From the NCBI GenBank assembly GCA_023416275.1, contig JAEZIB010000140.1, positions 1 to 30,261 of the forward strand: a stretch of DNA of 30,261 nt, read 5' to 3'. This document shows, one piece after another, positions 17,562 to 25,126 of the stretch. A program made the position numbers and the translations under genes. This DNA is from Bacillota bacterium (GTDB lineage Bacteria; Bacillota; Clostridia; Acetivibrionales; DSM-1351). Position 1 is the stretch's first letter, and each line of letters starts with the position of its first letter. Under the pieces are notes generated by a model. That model was not told the DNA's origin, did no database searches, and saw only the letters and a program-made list of their open reading frames with translations.

Positions 17562-17618
17562 ATGCCATTTCTTTTGTACTGTTCTTGCCAAATTGGTATG
17601 GACAAAAACAATGGATAG
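17562..17618 (+). CDS. Short upstream ORF overlapping the transketolase start
   Basis: An 18-codon ORF (MPFLLYCSCQIGMDKNNG) behind the best ribosome site of the region, AAAGGAGGTG, eight bases before its ATG. Its stop codon TAG at 17616 lies inside ATGGATAG, the first codons of transketolase, so the two overlap by eight bases in different frames. The transketolase ATG itself has no good site. This suggests that ribosomes load at the short ORF and re-initiate at transketolase. It could instead be a decayed start region; conservation would decide. Confidence 0.5.
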   Translation: MPFLLYCSCQIGMDKNNG

Positions 17619-19599
17619 AATAGACACTTTAAGTATTAATACAATAAGGATTTTGTCAGCAGAGGCAGTTCAAAAAGCAAACTCCGGGCATCCCGGATTA
17701 CCACTTGGTGCAGCCCCAATTGCTTATACCGTTTGGGCTAAGCACATGAAGCACAATCCCTTAAATCCAAACTGGTCAAATAGAGACAGATTTATTCTTT
17801 CTGCCGGACATGGGTCAGCTATGCTATATTCAATATTGCATCTTTTTGGTTACGATATATCAATTGAAGATCTGAAAAACTTCAGACAATTTAACAGTAA
17901 AACACCCGGACACCCAGAATATATGCACACACCAGGTGTTGAGATAACAACAGGCCCTCTTGGCCAAGGAGTTGCAAATGGTGTCGGTATGGCAATGGCT
18001 GAAGCATTTATGTCTGCCAAATTTAATAGAGATGGATTTAATGTCGTTGACAATTACACTTACGTTTTATGCGGCGATGGATGCTTAATGGAAGGTGTTG
18101 CAAGTGAAGCAGCTTCTCTTGCCGGCACATTAAAATTAGGAAAACTGATTTTACTTTATGATAGCAACAAAATTACTATAGAAGGAGATACCAGTATTGC
18201 ATTTACTGAAAATGTAGCAAAGCGTTTTGATTCATATGGCTGGCAGGTTATTAATGTTGAAGACGGAAATGATGCTGACTCAATCAGTGCTGCAATTGAC
18301 TGTGCTAAAGCTAATTCCACAAAGCCTTCTATTATTATAGTTAATACTCAGATTGGCTACGGTTCACCAAAAGCTGGTAACTCTTCTGTGCACGGAGAAC
18401 CACTTGGCGAAGAAGCTTTAGCTGCAACTAAGGAATATTTGGGTATTCAAAAGGATGAATTTTTTTCAGTTCCTAATGATGTTTCAGCGCATATGCAAAA
18501 ACTTGTTCAAGAGGGAATCAAAGCTGAAAACAGTTGGAATGAAATGTTTAATAAGTATTATGCAAAATATTCTGGTTTGGCTAAAGAATGGGATTTATGG
18601 CAGTGTGGAAACTATGATGAATTATTGCTAAATGATGAAGGTTTTTGGGATTTTGATTTAAAGCCAATCGCAACGAGAGCGGTTTCAGGTAATTTAATTA
18701 ATTATTTGGCTCAAAGATTACCAAACCTTATTGGTGGTTCTGCTGATTTAGCCCCATCTAATAAAACTGCTATGAAAGACATGGGTGATTTCTCATCCGC
18801 TGATTATAGTGGCAGAAATATTCACTTTGGAGTGAGAGAACATGCAATGGCTTCTATTGCAAATGCAATGGCTGTCTATGGTGGGTTAAAATTATTCTGT
18901 GCAACCTTCTTTGTTTTTACTGATTACATGAAGGGTGCTATGAGGTTATCAGCCCTTATGAAATTGCCTGTAACTTATGTAATGACACATGATAGTATTG
19001 GTGTAGGAGAAGACGGTCCTACACACCAGCCAATCGAGCAATTGGCAGCAATCAGAAGCATCCCTAACTTTGTAGTATTTAGACCAGCAGATAGTAATGA
19101 AACAGCTGCCGGTTGGTTTACAGCAGTAACAAGCAAATCAGCACCCACTTGTCTAGTACTGACACGACAAAATCTTCCTTCACTTAATATTGATGGTAAA
19201 GTTGCATTAAAGGGTGCTTATACTTTATTGGACTCAAAAAATCCTATTCCACAAGTTATACTAATGGCTAGTGGCTCTGAGGTCCATATAACATTAGAGG
19301 CTGGCAAGCAACTTCAAAAAGAAGGAATTGATGCCAGAGTAGTAAGTATGCCCTCCTGGGAGCTCTTTGAACAACAGTCAGCAGAGTATAAGGAAAATGT
19401 ATTGCCATCAGTTGTAGCTAATAGAGTTGCCATTGAGGCTGCCTCCTCCTTTGGTTGGCACAAATATGTTGGTTTAAAAGGTGATGTCATATGCATTGAT
19501 AGCTTCGGTGCCTCAGCTCCTGCAGAACAGTTATTTACTCATTTTAGATTTACTGTTGACAATATCGTAGCAAAGGCTAAAGCTGTTATTGAAAAATAA
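17611..19599 (+). CDS. tkt: Transketolase
   Basis: A 662-residue thiamine-diphosphate enzyme moving two-carbon units between pentose-phosphate sugars. The start MDRIDTLSINTIR and the segment ANSGHPGLPLGAAP are typical of transketolase. The pyrophosphate-binding GDG region (LCGDGCLMEG) with its partner NKITIEGDT, the catalytic HDSIGVGEDGPTHQP and the late FGASAP are all present; the length is normal. The frame is open upstream to 17443, but those 56 residues do not match the family. The ATG at 17611 is chosen by homology, although the nearest strong ribosome site (17544-17553) serves an overlapping short ORF. In an anaerobe this enzyme supplies pentose and erythrose-4-phosphate. Confidence 0.96.
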   Translation: MDRIDTLSINTIRILSAEAVQKANSGHPGLPLGAAPIAYTVWAKHMKHNPLNPNWSNRDRFILSAGHGSAMLYSILHLFGYDISIEDLKNFRQFNSKTPGHPEYMHTPGVEITTGPLGQGVANGVGMAMAEAFMSAKFNRDGFNVVDNYTYVLCGDGCLMEGVASEAASLAGTLKLGKLILLYDSNKITIEGDTSIAFTENVAKRFDSYGWQVINVEDGNDADSISAAIDCAKANSTKPSIIIVNTQIGYGSPKAGNSSVHGEPLGEEALAATKEYLGIQKDEFFSVPNDVSAHMQKLVQEGIKAENSWNEMFNKYYAKYSGLAKEWDLWQCGNYDELLLNDEGFWDFDLKPIATRAVSGNLINYLAQRLPNLIGGSADLAPSNKTAMKDMGDFSSADYSGRNIHFGVREHAMASIANAMAVYGGLKLFCATFFVFTDYMKGAMRLSALMKLPVTYVMTHDSIGVGEDGPTHQPIEQLAAIRSIPNFVVFRPADSNETAAGWFTAVTSKSAPTCLVLTRQNLPSLNIDGKVALKGAYTLLDSKNPIPQVILMASGSEVHITLEAGKQLQKEGIDARVVSMPSWELFEQQSAEYKENVLPSVVANRVAIEAASSFGWHKYVGLKGDVICIDSFGASAPAEQLFTHFRFTVDNIVAKAKAVIEK

Positions 19600-19751
19600 A
19601 TATTGAGTTTATCTATGGTTTACTTGGGAAATTGTCCACTATTAACCTAAACTTACCTTTAAAGACAATACATATAAACACAAATTTTGTGCGCTAAAAT
19701 TAATAAAAATTTTTTATAATATTTTGTTTAGACTTATAATTATGAGGTATA

Positions 19752-19860
19752 TATATATTACAACTTAAAAAGTTGATTAAATACAGACTTACCGAAAGGG
19801 GATGACTCCACCAAAATACGGTGACAAGTGTAAGTTAGTGGAAAGTAAGAGGTAATTAGT
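19752..19860 (+). promoter_or_regulatory. Folded leader of the small repeat-peptide transcript
   Basis: Upstream, TATAAT at 19735 or TATATA at 19752 could be a -10 box. Between 19787 and 19835 the leader can fold into a three-part structure: ACTTAC/GTAAGT closes it, GGGG/CTCC (loop ATGA) and CACC/GGTG (loop AAAATAC) lie inside and share one base, so they may be alternatives. AAGAGGTAAT, a close match to the 16S tail, follows. It looks like a regulatory leader but matches no riboswitch class I can name. Confidence 0.45.
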
Positions 19861-20007
19861 TTGGCAAGTTGTTTTAAAAGTAATTTAGCAAGTAGCATTA
19901 CAAGCAGTTATTCAGTAAGTAGTTTTGTAAGCACTTTCATAAGTAATTTAGAAAGAAATTTTGAAAGCAGCACTACCAATCCATCTTTCATCCTGAAAGA
20001 AGAGTAA
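19861..20007 (+). CDS. Small Ser-rich tetrapeptide-repeat ORF (48 aa)
   Basis: A 48-codon ORF starting with TTG at 19861, eight bases after AAGAGGT, and ending at TAA 20005-20007. Nine near-perfect 12-base units (consensus TTTNNNAAGYAR, 19860-19970, one of them 15 bases) give a peptide of repeating hydrophobic-x-Ser-polar units: LASC, FKSN, LASS, ITSS, YSVSS, FVST, FISN, LERN, FESS. Variation falls often at third codon positions (AGT/AGC, TTT/TTC) and the other frames are closed by TAA/TAG, which favours coding. The end is NPSFILKEE. A leader with possible secondary structure precedes it and a strong terminator follows at once, so it is a complete one-gene transcript. No signal peptide or known family is recognised. 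A non-coding repeat RNA is the alternative. Confidence 0.5.
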   Translation: MASCFKSNLASSITSSYSVSSFVSTFISNLERNFESSTTNPSFILKEE

Positions 20008-20048
20008 CGGTCTGATTATGATTTAAATAATCGACCGTTATTTTTTTT
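20006..20048 (+). terminator. Terminator of the small repeat-peptide transcript
   Basis: AACGGTC pairs with GACCGTT and, further in, GATTAT pairs with ATAATC, giving a long stem followed by eight or more T. It begins at the stop codon of the 48-aa ORF. Confidence 0.9.
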
Positions 20049-20339
20049 GTTAAATTCCCTAGTTATAGCTTATTGGGCAGATAAGTAATTTAATTTTAAA
20101 TTATAGGGTTCAACTCAAAAATTCTCAAAAATAGCACATACGCTTGCCACATAATATAAATTTGTGCAACAGTAACCAAATGTATTGAACATTACAAAAT
20201 TTGAAATAATTTTAAGTAGCTGATGTGTATTTATACTATCCCCTAAACATATTATTTAAAAATAAACAGCAAATAATTAAATTGAAATAATTCAATATTG
20301 AATTTCAGATATAAATTATCAAATTTTAATAATTTATTA
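20049..20339. other. AT-rich intergenic region
   Basis: About 290 bases between the terminator and the next promoter. I see only AT-rich sequence, with no ORF, RNA fold or repeat I can support. Confidence 0.4.
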
Positions 20340-20368
20340 TTGACAAACAATAATATTAGCAGTATATT
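20340..20368 (+). promoter_or_regulatory. Promoter of the DUF2975-XRE operon
   Basis: TTGACA at 20340-20345 and TATATT at 20363-20368 are 17 bases apart, the best sigma-A promoter in the window. It lies 50 bases before the first start codon. Confidence 0.75.
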
Positions 20369-20417
20369 TTATATAGATAATAAGTATTTTTACCACTAAC
20401 ATATGAGGTGCAAATTA

Positions 20418-20888
20418 ATGAATTTTCAAATTTTAGGATTTAAAGGATTAAGTCGTGTAATGGAAGTATCTTGTACTATATTTCAAGTATTAGGTACTAT
20501 ATTTGTGCTTTCTTTACCTTGGACACTGAATTACTATTTACTTTATAAACATAGCTTAGTTGAAGAAAATATCTACTACTCAATGATTATACTGTTATTT
20601 ATATCAGGTGTTTGTGGTTTCTCTATATTGCATCATGCAAAAAAAGTGCTCCATAACATTAATGTTAAAAATCCATTTTCTTTAGATACCGCAAATAGGA
20701 TTAAGTATATTTCTTACTGGTGTTTACCCGTTGCATTTATTTATCTACTTGCAATAGTTTTTATTCCGTCGGCTTTTGTTCTTCTTGTAGGATTAACATT
20801 TCTATTTCTTGCCGCATGTATTTTCATCATTGCCGAACTATTCTATCAGGCCGTTAATTACAAGCAAGAAAACGACTTGACCATATAG
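20418..20888 (+). CDS. DUF2975 family membrane protein
   Basis: A 156-residue protein with four hydrophobic segments and the short loop KNPFSLDTANRIKYIS between the second and third, which is the hallmark of DUF2975. The role of this family is unknown. The ATG at 20418 follows TGAGGTG; an earlier ATG at 20403 overlaps that site. It is followed after 15 bases by a small XRE-type regulator, the usual arrangement for this family, so the pair probably forms one operon from the promoter at 20340. Confidence 0.88.
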   Translation: MNFQILGFKGLSRVMEVSCTIFQVLGTIFVLSLPWTLNYYLLYKHSLVEENIYYSMIILLFISGVCGFSILHHAKKVLHNINVKNPFSLDTANRIKYISYWCLPVAFIYLLAIVFIPSAFVLLVGLTFLFLAACIFIIAELFYQAVNYKQENDLTI

Positions 20889-20903
20889 AAAAGGAGAAAA
20901 CCT

Positions 20904-21116
20904 ATGCCTATAGTAGTAAATGTAGATGTAATGCTGGCAAAGAGAAAAATGAGTTCAACAGAGCTAGCCGAAAAAATAGGAATAACAACTGCCAACCTTT
21001 CAATACTGAAAACCAATAAGGCGAAAGCCATTAGATTTTCTACACTTGAAGAAATATGCAAGGCTTTAGACTGCCAGCCAGGGGATATCTTAGAGTACGT
21101 ACCAGCTACAGACTAA
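20904..21116 (+). CDS. Small XRE/Cro-type transcriptional regulator
   Basis: A 70-residue DNA-binding protein that is almost only a helix-turn-helix of the YozG/HTH_26 kind: MSSTELAEKIGITTANLSILKT forms the two DNA-contact helices, and FSTLEEICKALDCQPGDILEY the typical end. The start ATG follows AAAGGAG at good spacing. It probably regulates its own operon with the DUF2975 gene, and perhaps the membrane protein gene 131 bases downstream, which is inference from context. Confidence 0.93.
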   Translation: MPIVVNVDVMLAKRKMSSTELAEKIGITTANLSILKTNKAKAIRFSTLEEICKALDCQPGDILEYVPATD

Positions 21117-21247
21117 GCTACTGTGAAAAACAGCACTTAAAACTTTTTCTATCATCGAGAACTAATTTATATTTTAAAGCAATATTTCTCTCCTGAGAGT
21201 CTTATCAATTTTGTGCCTTAGCACAACGAAAGGATGGATTAGTTAAT

Positions 21248-22906
21248 ATGGAAAACAAGAATCTACAACAACCTGAGCCGCTAAACTCAGAAACAAACAA
21301 AACTGCACCACAGACAGGGCAACCTTCACAAGCAGCCCATCAGAACAATGTAAATAACGTATATATACCCCCAAACTATAACTCCTATAACCGTTATGTT
21401 CCAAGAAGCAAAACTCCCGAATACATTGCTTTTAGAGAGAGAGTAACCTCATCAAAGGGCTTGTGTATAACCGTACTAAGTATTATATTTTGCATTTTAT
21501 TTACAGAAACTATTCTACTTGGCTCAGCTGGAATCTCTGTTCCAATTTTAGCTATTGCTCTTGAAAGTATGCTATTCTATTTCTTTAGAGAACCAGAAAA
21601 ACCAATAAATAAAGCCTCAATATACTTAGCTTTCCCAATTCTGCTGCTTGCTTTAAGTTATTTCATTCATTATAATCCCAGTACACAATTTATAACTTGG
21701 TTGACAATAATGGGTCTTCTTTGCATTCAGATTGTTTTGCTTGCGGATATTGAGGTAAACGGTTTATTTAGTTTCGATATGCTGTCAAAATCCATAGTTA
21801 ACCTTATTGGAAAGCCTTTTTCCAACTTTGTAATGCCCTTAAATTCTTTTAAAATACTCAAAAACAACAAATCTAAGACTTTGGCAAACTCTATCTATAT
21901 TTTTATAGGTCTGGCAATATCAATACCAATAGCGGCAATTCTAATGGGCTTATTTATGAGCGCAGATGCAGTATTTGCGCAATCCATGGAGACAGTTATA
22001 GACTTTATCGGCCTAGATTTTACAGTTGCTTTCTGGGACATTGTTTTAGGGTGTTTATTCGGTCTGTTTCTAGGAGCGATGCTTTTAGGATTAAAATATG
22101 GTGAAAAAAAGCAAGCTCCAACTGCTAAAATTGGTGATAACATAGAAAGTATAATTATTGGCACTTTCATGACAATTATAAATGTATTTATTATAACCTT
22201 TGTGGTATTTCAATTTGCTTACTTATTCGGTGGCACAGTCAACATTACTGCCTCAGACATGACCTACGCAGAATACGCTAGGCGAGGATTTTTTGAGCTT
22301 ACAACTGCTTCAGGTATAATATTCGCAATTGCACTTTTTGTTTTAATTATGACTAAGAAAAGAGACGGCAAGCTTTCTTTGTGGATTCAGTTAACTACTG
22401 TTTGCCTGTGTTTATGTAACGGTGTTTTACTAATATCTGCAGTGAAAAGGATGCTGCTGTATGTAGATATTTACGGTCTTAGTATTAAGCGTGTCTTGAC
22501 GCTATGGTTTATGATTATTATCGGTCTGTGTTTGTTATGGTTAATAATAAAATGCTTTATAAACAAAATCTATGTAATGAAATGGATTGGTACTACAGTA
22601 ATTATCGGTGTTTGTATTTTGAGCCTGACAAACGTAGATCGTATTATTGCCAATTATAATGTTAATCGCTATTTGTCTAGCCCAGTAGAAAATTCAATTG
22701 ACATAAACTATCTGGGACAATTATCATACAGCGCTGTATCTGAAATAGTTCGTCTGAAAGGTCTAGACGAGGAAAAGAATGTAAACTTCGATATAAGAAA
22801 AATACTAGAGGATCATAAATATAAATTGCAGCATCGACATAAGCTTTACGGATTTACAATTGATAGAATAGAAGCTACTAGTATTTTGAATAGAGAACTC
22901 AACTAA
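21248..22906 (+). CDS. DUF4173/DUF4153-like polytopic membrane protein
   Basis: A 552-residue protein. The first 65 residues are rich in Gln, Asn and Pro and probably disordered in the cytoplasm. About ten to twelve hydrophobic segments follow from residue 75 to 460, and a soluble tail of about 90 residues ends the protein. The segment AVKRMLLYVDIYGLSIKRV, followed by a long helix, is characteristic of the DUF4153/DUF4173 families, whose function is not known. The ATG lies about ten bases after AAAGGATGG. It follows the DUF2975-XRE pair on the same strand, an association I recall as common in Firmicutes. No terminator is evident before it. Confidence 0.8.
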   Translation: MENKNLQQPEPLNSETNKTAPQTGQPSQAAHQNNVNNVYIPPNYNSYNRYVPRSKTPEYIAFRERVTSSKGLCITVLSIIFCILFTETILLGSAGISVPILAIALESMLFYFFREPEKPINKASIYLAFPILLLALSYFIHYNPSTQFITWLTIMGLLCIQIVLLADIEVNGLFSFDMLSKSIVNLIGKPFSNFVMPLNSFKILKNNKSKTLANSIYIFIGLAISIPIAAILMGLFMSADAVFAQSMETVIDFIGLDFTVAFWDIVLGCLFGLFLGAMLLGLKYGEKKQAPTAKIGDNIESIIIGTFMTIINVFIITFVVFQFAYLFGGTVNITASDMTYAEYARRGFFELTTASGIIFAIALFVLIMTKKRDGKLSLWIQLTTVCLCLCNGVLLISAVKRMLLYVDIYGLSIKRVLTLWFMIIIGLCLLWLIIKCFINKIYVMKWIGTTVIIGVCILSLTNVDRIIANYNVNRYLSSPVENSIDINYLGQLSYSAVSEIVRLKGLDEEKNVNFDIRKILEDHKYKLQHRHKLYGFTIDRIEATSILNRELN

Positions 22907-22929
22907 CCAACACCTGTTCTAGCAATTAT

Positions 22930-22998
22930 TTGGCATCAAAACATTACTAACTTATTAGCACCGATAGGCTTTTTTGTGCAAGAGTTGATTAAAATAGT
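22930..22998 (+). repeat. Copy B of a ~70-bp dispersed similarity
   Basis: Matches 4550-4615 in order and spacing: TGGCATCAA, ACATTA, TTAGCA, ATAG, CTTT and AGTTGATTAA. It lies 23 bases after a stop codon and before the next gene. No function can be assigned. Confidence 0.4.
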
Positions 22999-23038
22999 GA
23001 AAGAAAAATTATTATATTTATTTTGGAGAATTAAAAAA

Positions 23039-23434
23039 ATGAAGAAACATGGTTTTATTGTATTAGGAATTTATGACTTATTTTTAGCATTTGCTGCTAT
23101 TCTGTGTGGGGTACTTATGCTAAATTCAAGCTATGGAATATTTAGTAGTTATCCATCTGAATGGCTTTCAATATTGCCATTTAAGAGTTGGTTCTTACCA
23201 GGCATTATTACAATAGTAATATTTGGTGCAGGAAATATCATAGCTTCATTATGTAGCTTCAGACACAGTGGTAACCGTTCTTGGTTTGTTTCAGCCATAA
23301 TGGGAGGAATAATGTTAATAAGCCTTGTTGTACAGGTTATAATTTTAAAGGAATATTATTTGGCAACTTTCGAGTTCCTACTTGTTTCCATACTTCAGTT
23401 GATGTTGAGCGGATATGCATTACTAAAATTGTAA
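23039..23434 (+). CDS. Small four-helix membrane protein, unknown
   Basis: A 131-residue protein with four clear hydrophobic segments and short loops; I recognise no family. The ATG at 23039 follows TTGGAG at about ten bases; the frame is open upstream to a GTG at 22976, but that start falls within the ~70-bp dispersed similarity and lacks a ribosome site. It may be read from its own promoter or through from the DUF4173-like gene. A terminator lies 123 bases downstream. Confidence 0.75.
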   Translation: MKKHGFIVLGIYDLFLAFAAILCGVLMLNSSYGIFSSYPSEWLSILPFKSWFLPGIITIVIFGAGNIIASLCSFRHSGNRSWFVSAIMGGIMLISLVVQVIILKEYYLATFEFLLVSILQLMLSGYALLKL

Positions 23435-23556
23435 TTGCTTGATTTGCTCAAAATGCGAAGAGAGCAATGAATTGACGAAATGTAAACTTTCCATTTCTTA
23501 AACTAACTGTCGTTCTGAAAGCCCAATATAAGATAATACTTTCGTCATAATTTAGT

Positions 23557-23592
23557 TCCATGTCGGTAATATAAAACCGGCATGGATTTTTT
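23557..23592 (+). terminator. Terminator after the small membrane protein gene
   Basis: TCCATGTCGGT pairs with ACCGGCATGGA (one G-T) around an AT-rich loop, then TTTTTT. Confidence 0.85.
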
Positions 23593-23607
23593 CATAATTA
23601 TCTGTTT

Positions 23608-23761
23608 TATAATTGCTAGATTCAAATTAAAATTATTCGATTGTAGAAAAATTTCTTTACATCAGCCTCGTGTAAGCGAGACAGGAGATATTTTCACCGC
23701 CTGAAAGCCAAAGCTGTACCCGCCACTTATAGAAGTGGGGACATTTTCTTGCCTCTTTATA
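23608..23761 (+). repeat. Structured dispersed repeat, copy 3
   Basis: A 154-bp diverged copy of the element at 5828 and 7101, in the same orientation. Conserved blocks are CGATTGTAGAAAAATT, TAAGCGAG, GGAGATATT, TCACCGCCTGAAA, TACCCGCCAC, TATAGAAGT and ACATTTTCTTGC. The ends are shorter here (TATAA / TTATA). A perfect CCACTT-ATAG-AAGTGG hairpin sits at 23723-23738, and the central hairpin has two mismatches compared with copy 1. It lies 16 bases after a terminator and 100 bases before the M14 peptidase gene. Confidence 0.72.
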
Positions 23762-23861
23762 TCACACATATTTCACCATATTCTACTTTTTCTGTTTTGC
23801 ATGTTAACATAAAAATAATGTAGTATTATAAGAAATGAAAATTTATTAAGGGGGCAACTTT

Positions 23862-25082
23862 GTGCGTAATATAAAAATTTCTATCCTTTTAATTTTATTT
23901 ATTTTATCATCTTTTTCTTCATTTGCAATAGAAAAAGATAGTACTTATTCTAAAACCTTGCAACAAATTTATAGCAGTAAAGATGTATACACTGATACAC
24001 AAAACCGCTTGAAAGAGTTAAACAAGAATTATGGTAATATTACATACTTGTTTACTGCCGGAAAATCAGTACAGGCTCGAGATTTGACAGTTTTGAAGGT
24101 AGGTAACGGCTCTAAAAAAATTTTTATAAATGCCTCCCATCATCCTCGTGAGTATATGGGAACTATATTAACACTTAACCAAGCTCAGTACATACTAGAA
24201 GCCTATTCAAATAATCAAGTCATAGCTGGCTGCAATATTAAACAGCTCCTTGATAATGAGGTATCCTTTTACTTCATGCCACTTGTTAATCCTGACGGTG
24301 TGCAGATATGTGTCAACGGCTCGCCTGATTATTATTTTAATGCTAATAAGGTAGATTTAAATCACAACTATGCTGCTGATTGGACTAAAAGAATTACCAG
24401 TACATATTCAACTGGCACCTCCCCTTTTTCAGAGCCAGAAACGCAGGCTGTTAAATACTTATGTGAATCGGTTGAATTTGATATCACAATTGCTTATCAT
24501 GCAGCCGGAGATATAGTTTATTGGTACTATGGACAGCAAGGCGCTGCTAAAACTAGGGATTTAGCATATGCTAATTTAATAAAAGACACAACGGGATACA
24601 GCTTAGTAAGTCCAAGTAACTATAAATCCTCAACATCAGGTTTTAAGGACTGGTGTATTCAGACGCTCAAAATACCTTCCTTTACAATTGAGATTGGTGG
24701 AAAACGAGGATTATCTAAACCTGTAGAATGGCCACTATACAATTCAATATGGCAGAAAAACAGTCTTGTCCCTGTGAAAATAGCAAAACAATTAGTAACT
24801 CAAACTCAGTTTATTAATGATAAGAAGACTTCATTAATTTACAAAAAATCTTTGGTTCGTCTTAATAAAGATATTCTAAGGCAAAACAACAAAAATTACA
24901 TTTCAGTCGGAGATGCTAAAAAACTCACTGCTGAAGGTATAACGGAAGCACAGCAATACAAACTTAAAATATATAGTGTTACAATAAATAATACATATTA
25001 TATCGATATTAGTTATTTCAATAACATTTTCAAGCTCTCATGTAATTATGACAAACTTACAAACACCCTCTACCTAGAATAA
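23862..25082 (+). CDS. Secreted M14 family zinc carboxypeptidase-like protein
   Basis: A 406-residue exported protein with a signal peptide (residues 1-23). The M14 zinc site is complete: His94 and Glu97 in HHPRE, His213 in AYHAAGD, and the catalytic Glu277 in FTIEIGG. NPDG is present. The usual substrate-carboxylate motif NRN is NHN here (Asn167-His168), so a side-chain amide of peptidoglycan, as in gamma-D-glutamyl-diamino acid peptidases, is more likely than a simple C-terminal residue; this is inference. Residues about 335-406 resemble part of a copper amine oxidase N-like stalk domain. GTG at 23862 follows AAGGGGG by about seven bases. Confidence 0.88.
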   Translation: MRNIKISILLILFILSSFSSFAIEKDSTYSKTLQQIYSSKDVYTDTQNRLKELNKNYGNITYLFTAGKSVQARDLTVLKVGNGSKKIFINASHHPREYMGTILTLNQAQYILEAYSNNQVIAGCNIKQLLDNEVSFYFMPLVNPDGVQICVNGSPDYYFNANKVDLNHNYAADWTKRITSTYSTGTSPFSEPETQAVKYLCESVEFDITIAYHAAGDIVYWYYGQQGAAKTRDLAYANLIKDTTGYSLVSPSNYKSSTSGFKDWCIQTLKIPSFTIEIGGKRGLSKPVEWPLYNSIWQKNSLVPVKIAKQLVTQTQFINDKKTSLIYKKSLVRLNKDILRQNNKNYISVGDAKKLTAEGITEAQQYKLKIYSVTINNTYYIDISYFNNIFKLSCNYDKLTNTLYLE

Positions 25083-25096
25083 GGTAAAGGGTGTTT
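25061..25096. terminator. Terminator overlapping the M14 peptidase stop
   Basis: AAACACCCT(c)TACCT pairs with AGGTA(a)AGGGTGTTT around AGAATA. The stem starts inside the last codons of the peptidase gene and faces the converging gene that ends at 25127; it could serve both. Confidence 0.8.
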
Positions 25097-25126
25097 CTTA
25101 AAATAATCTCTAAGTAATTCGATTAA

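Noticed and set aside
17443..17610. 56-residue N-terminal extension of transketolase
   Set aside because: The residues do not match transketolase, and the family N-terminus begins at the ATG at 17611.
19860..19970. CRISPR-like array
   Set aside because: The units are 12 bases with no spacers between them, so they form a tandem coding-type repeat and not a CRISPR array.
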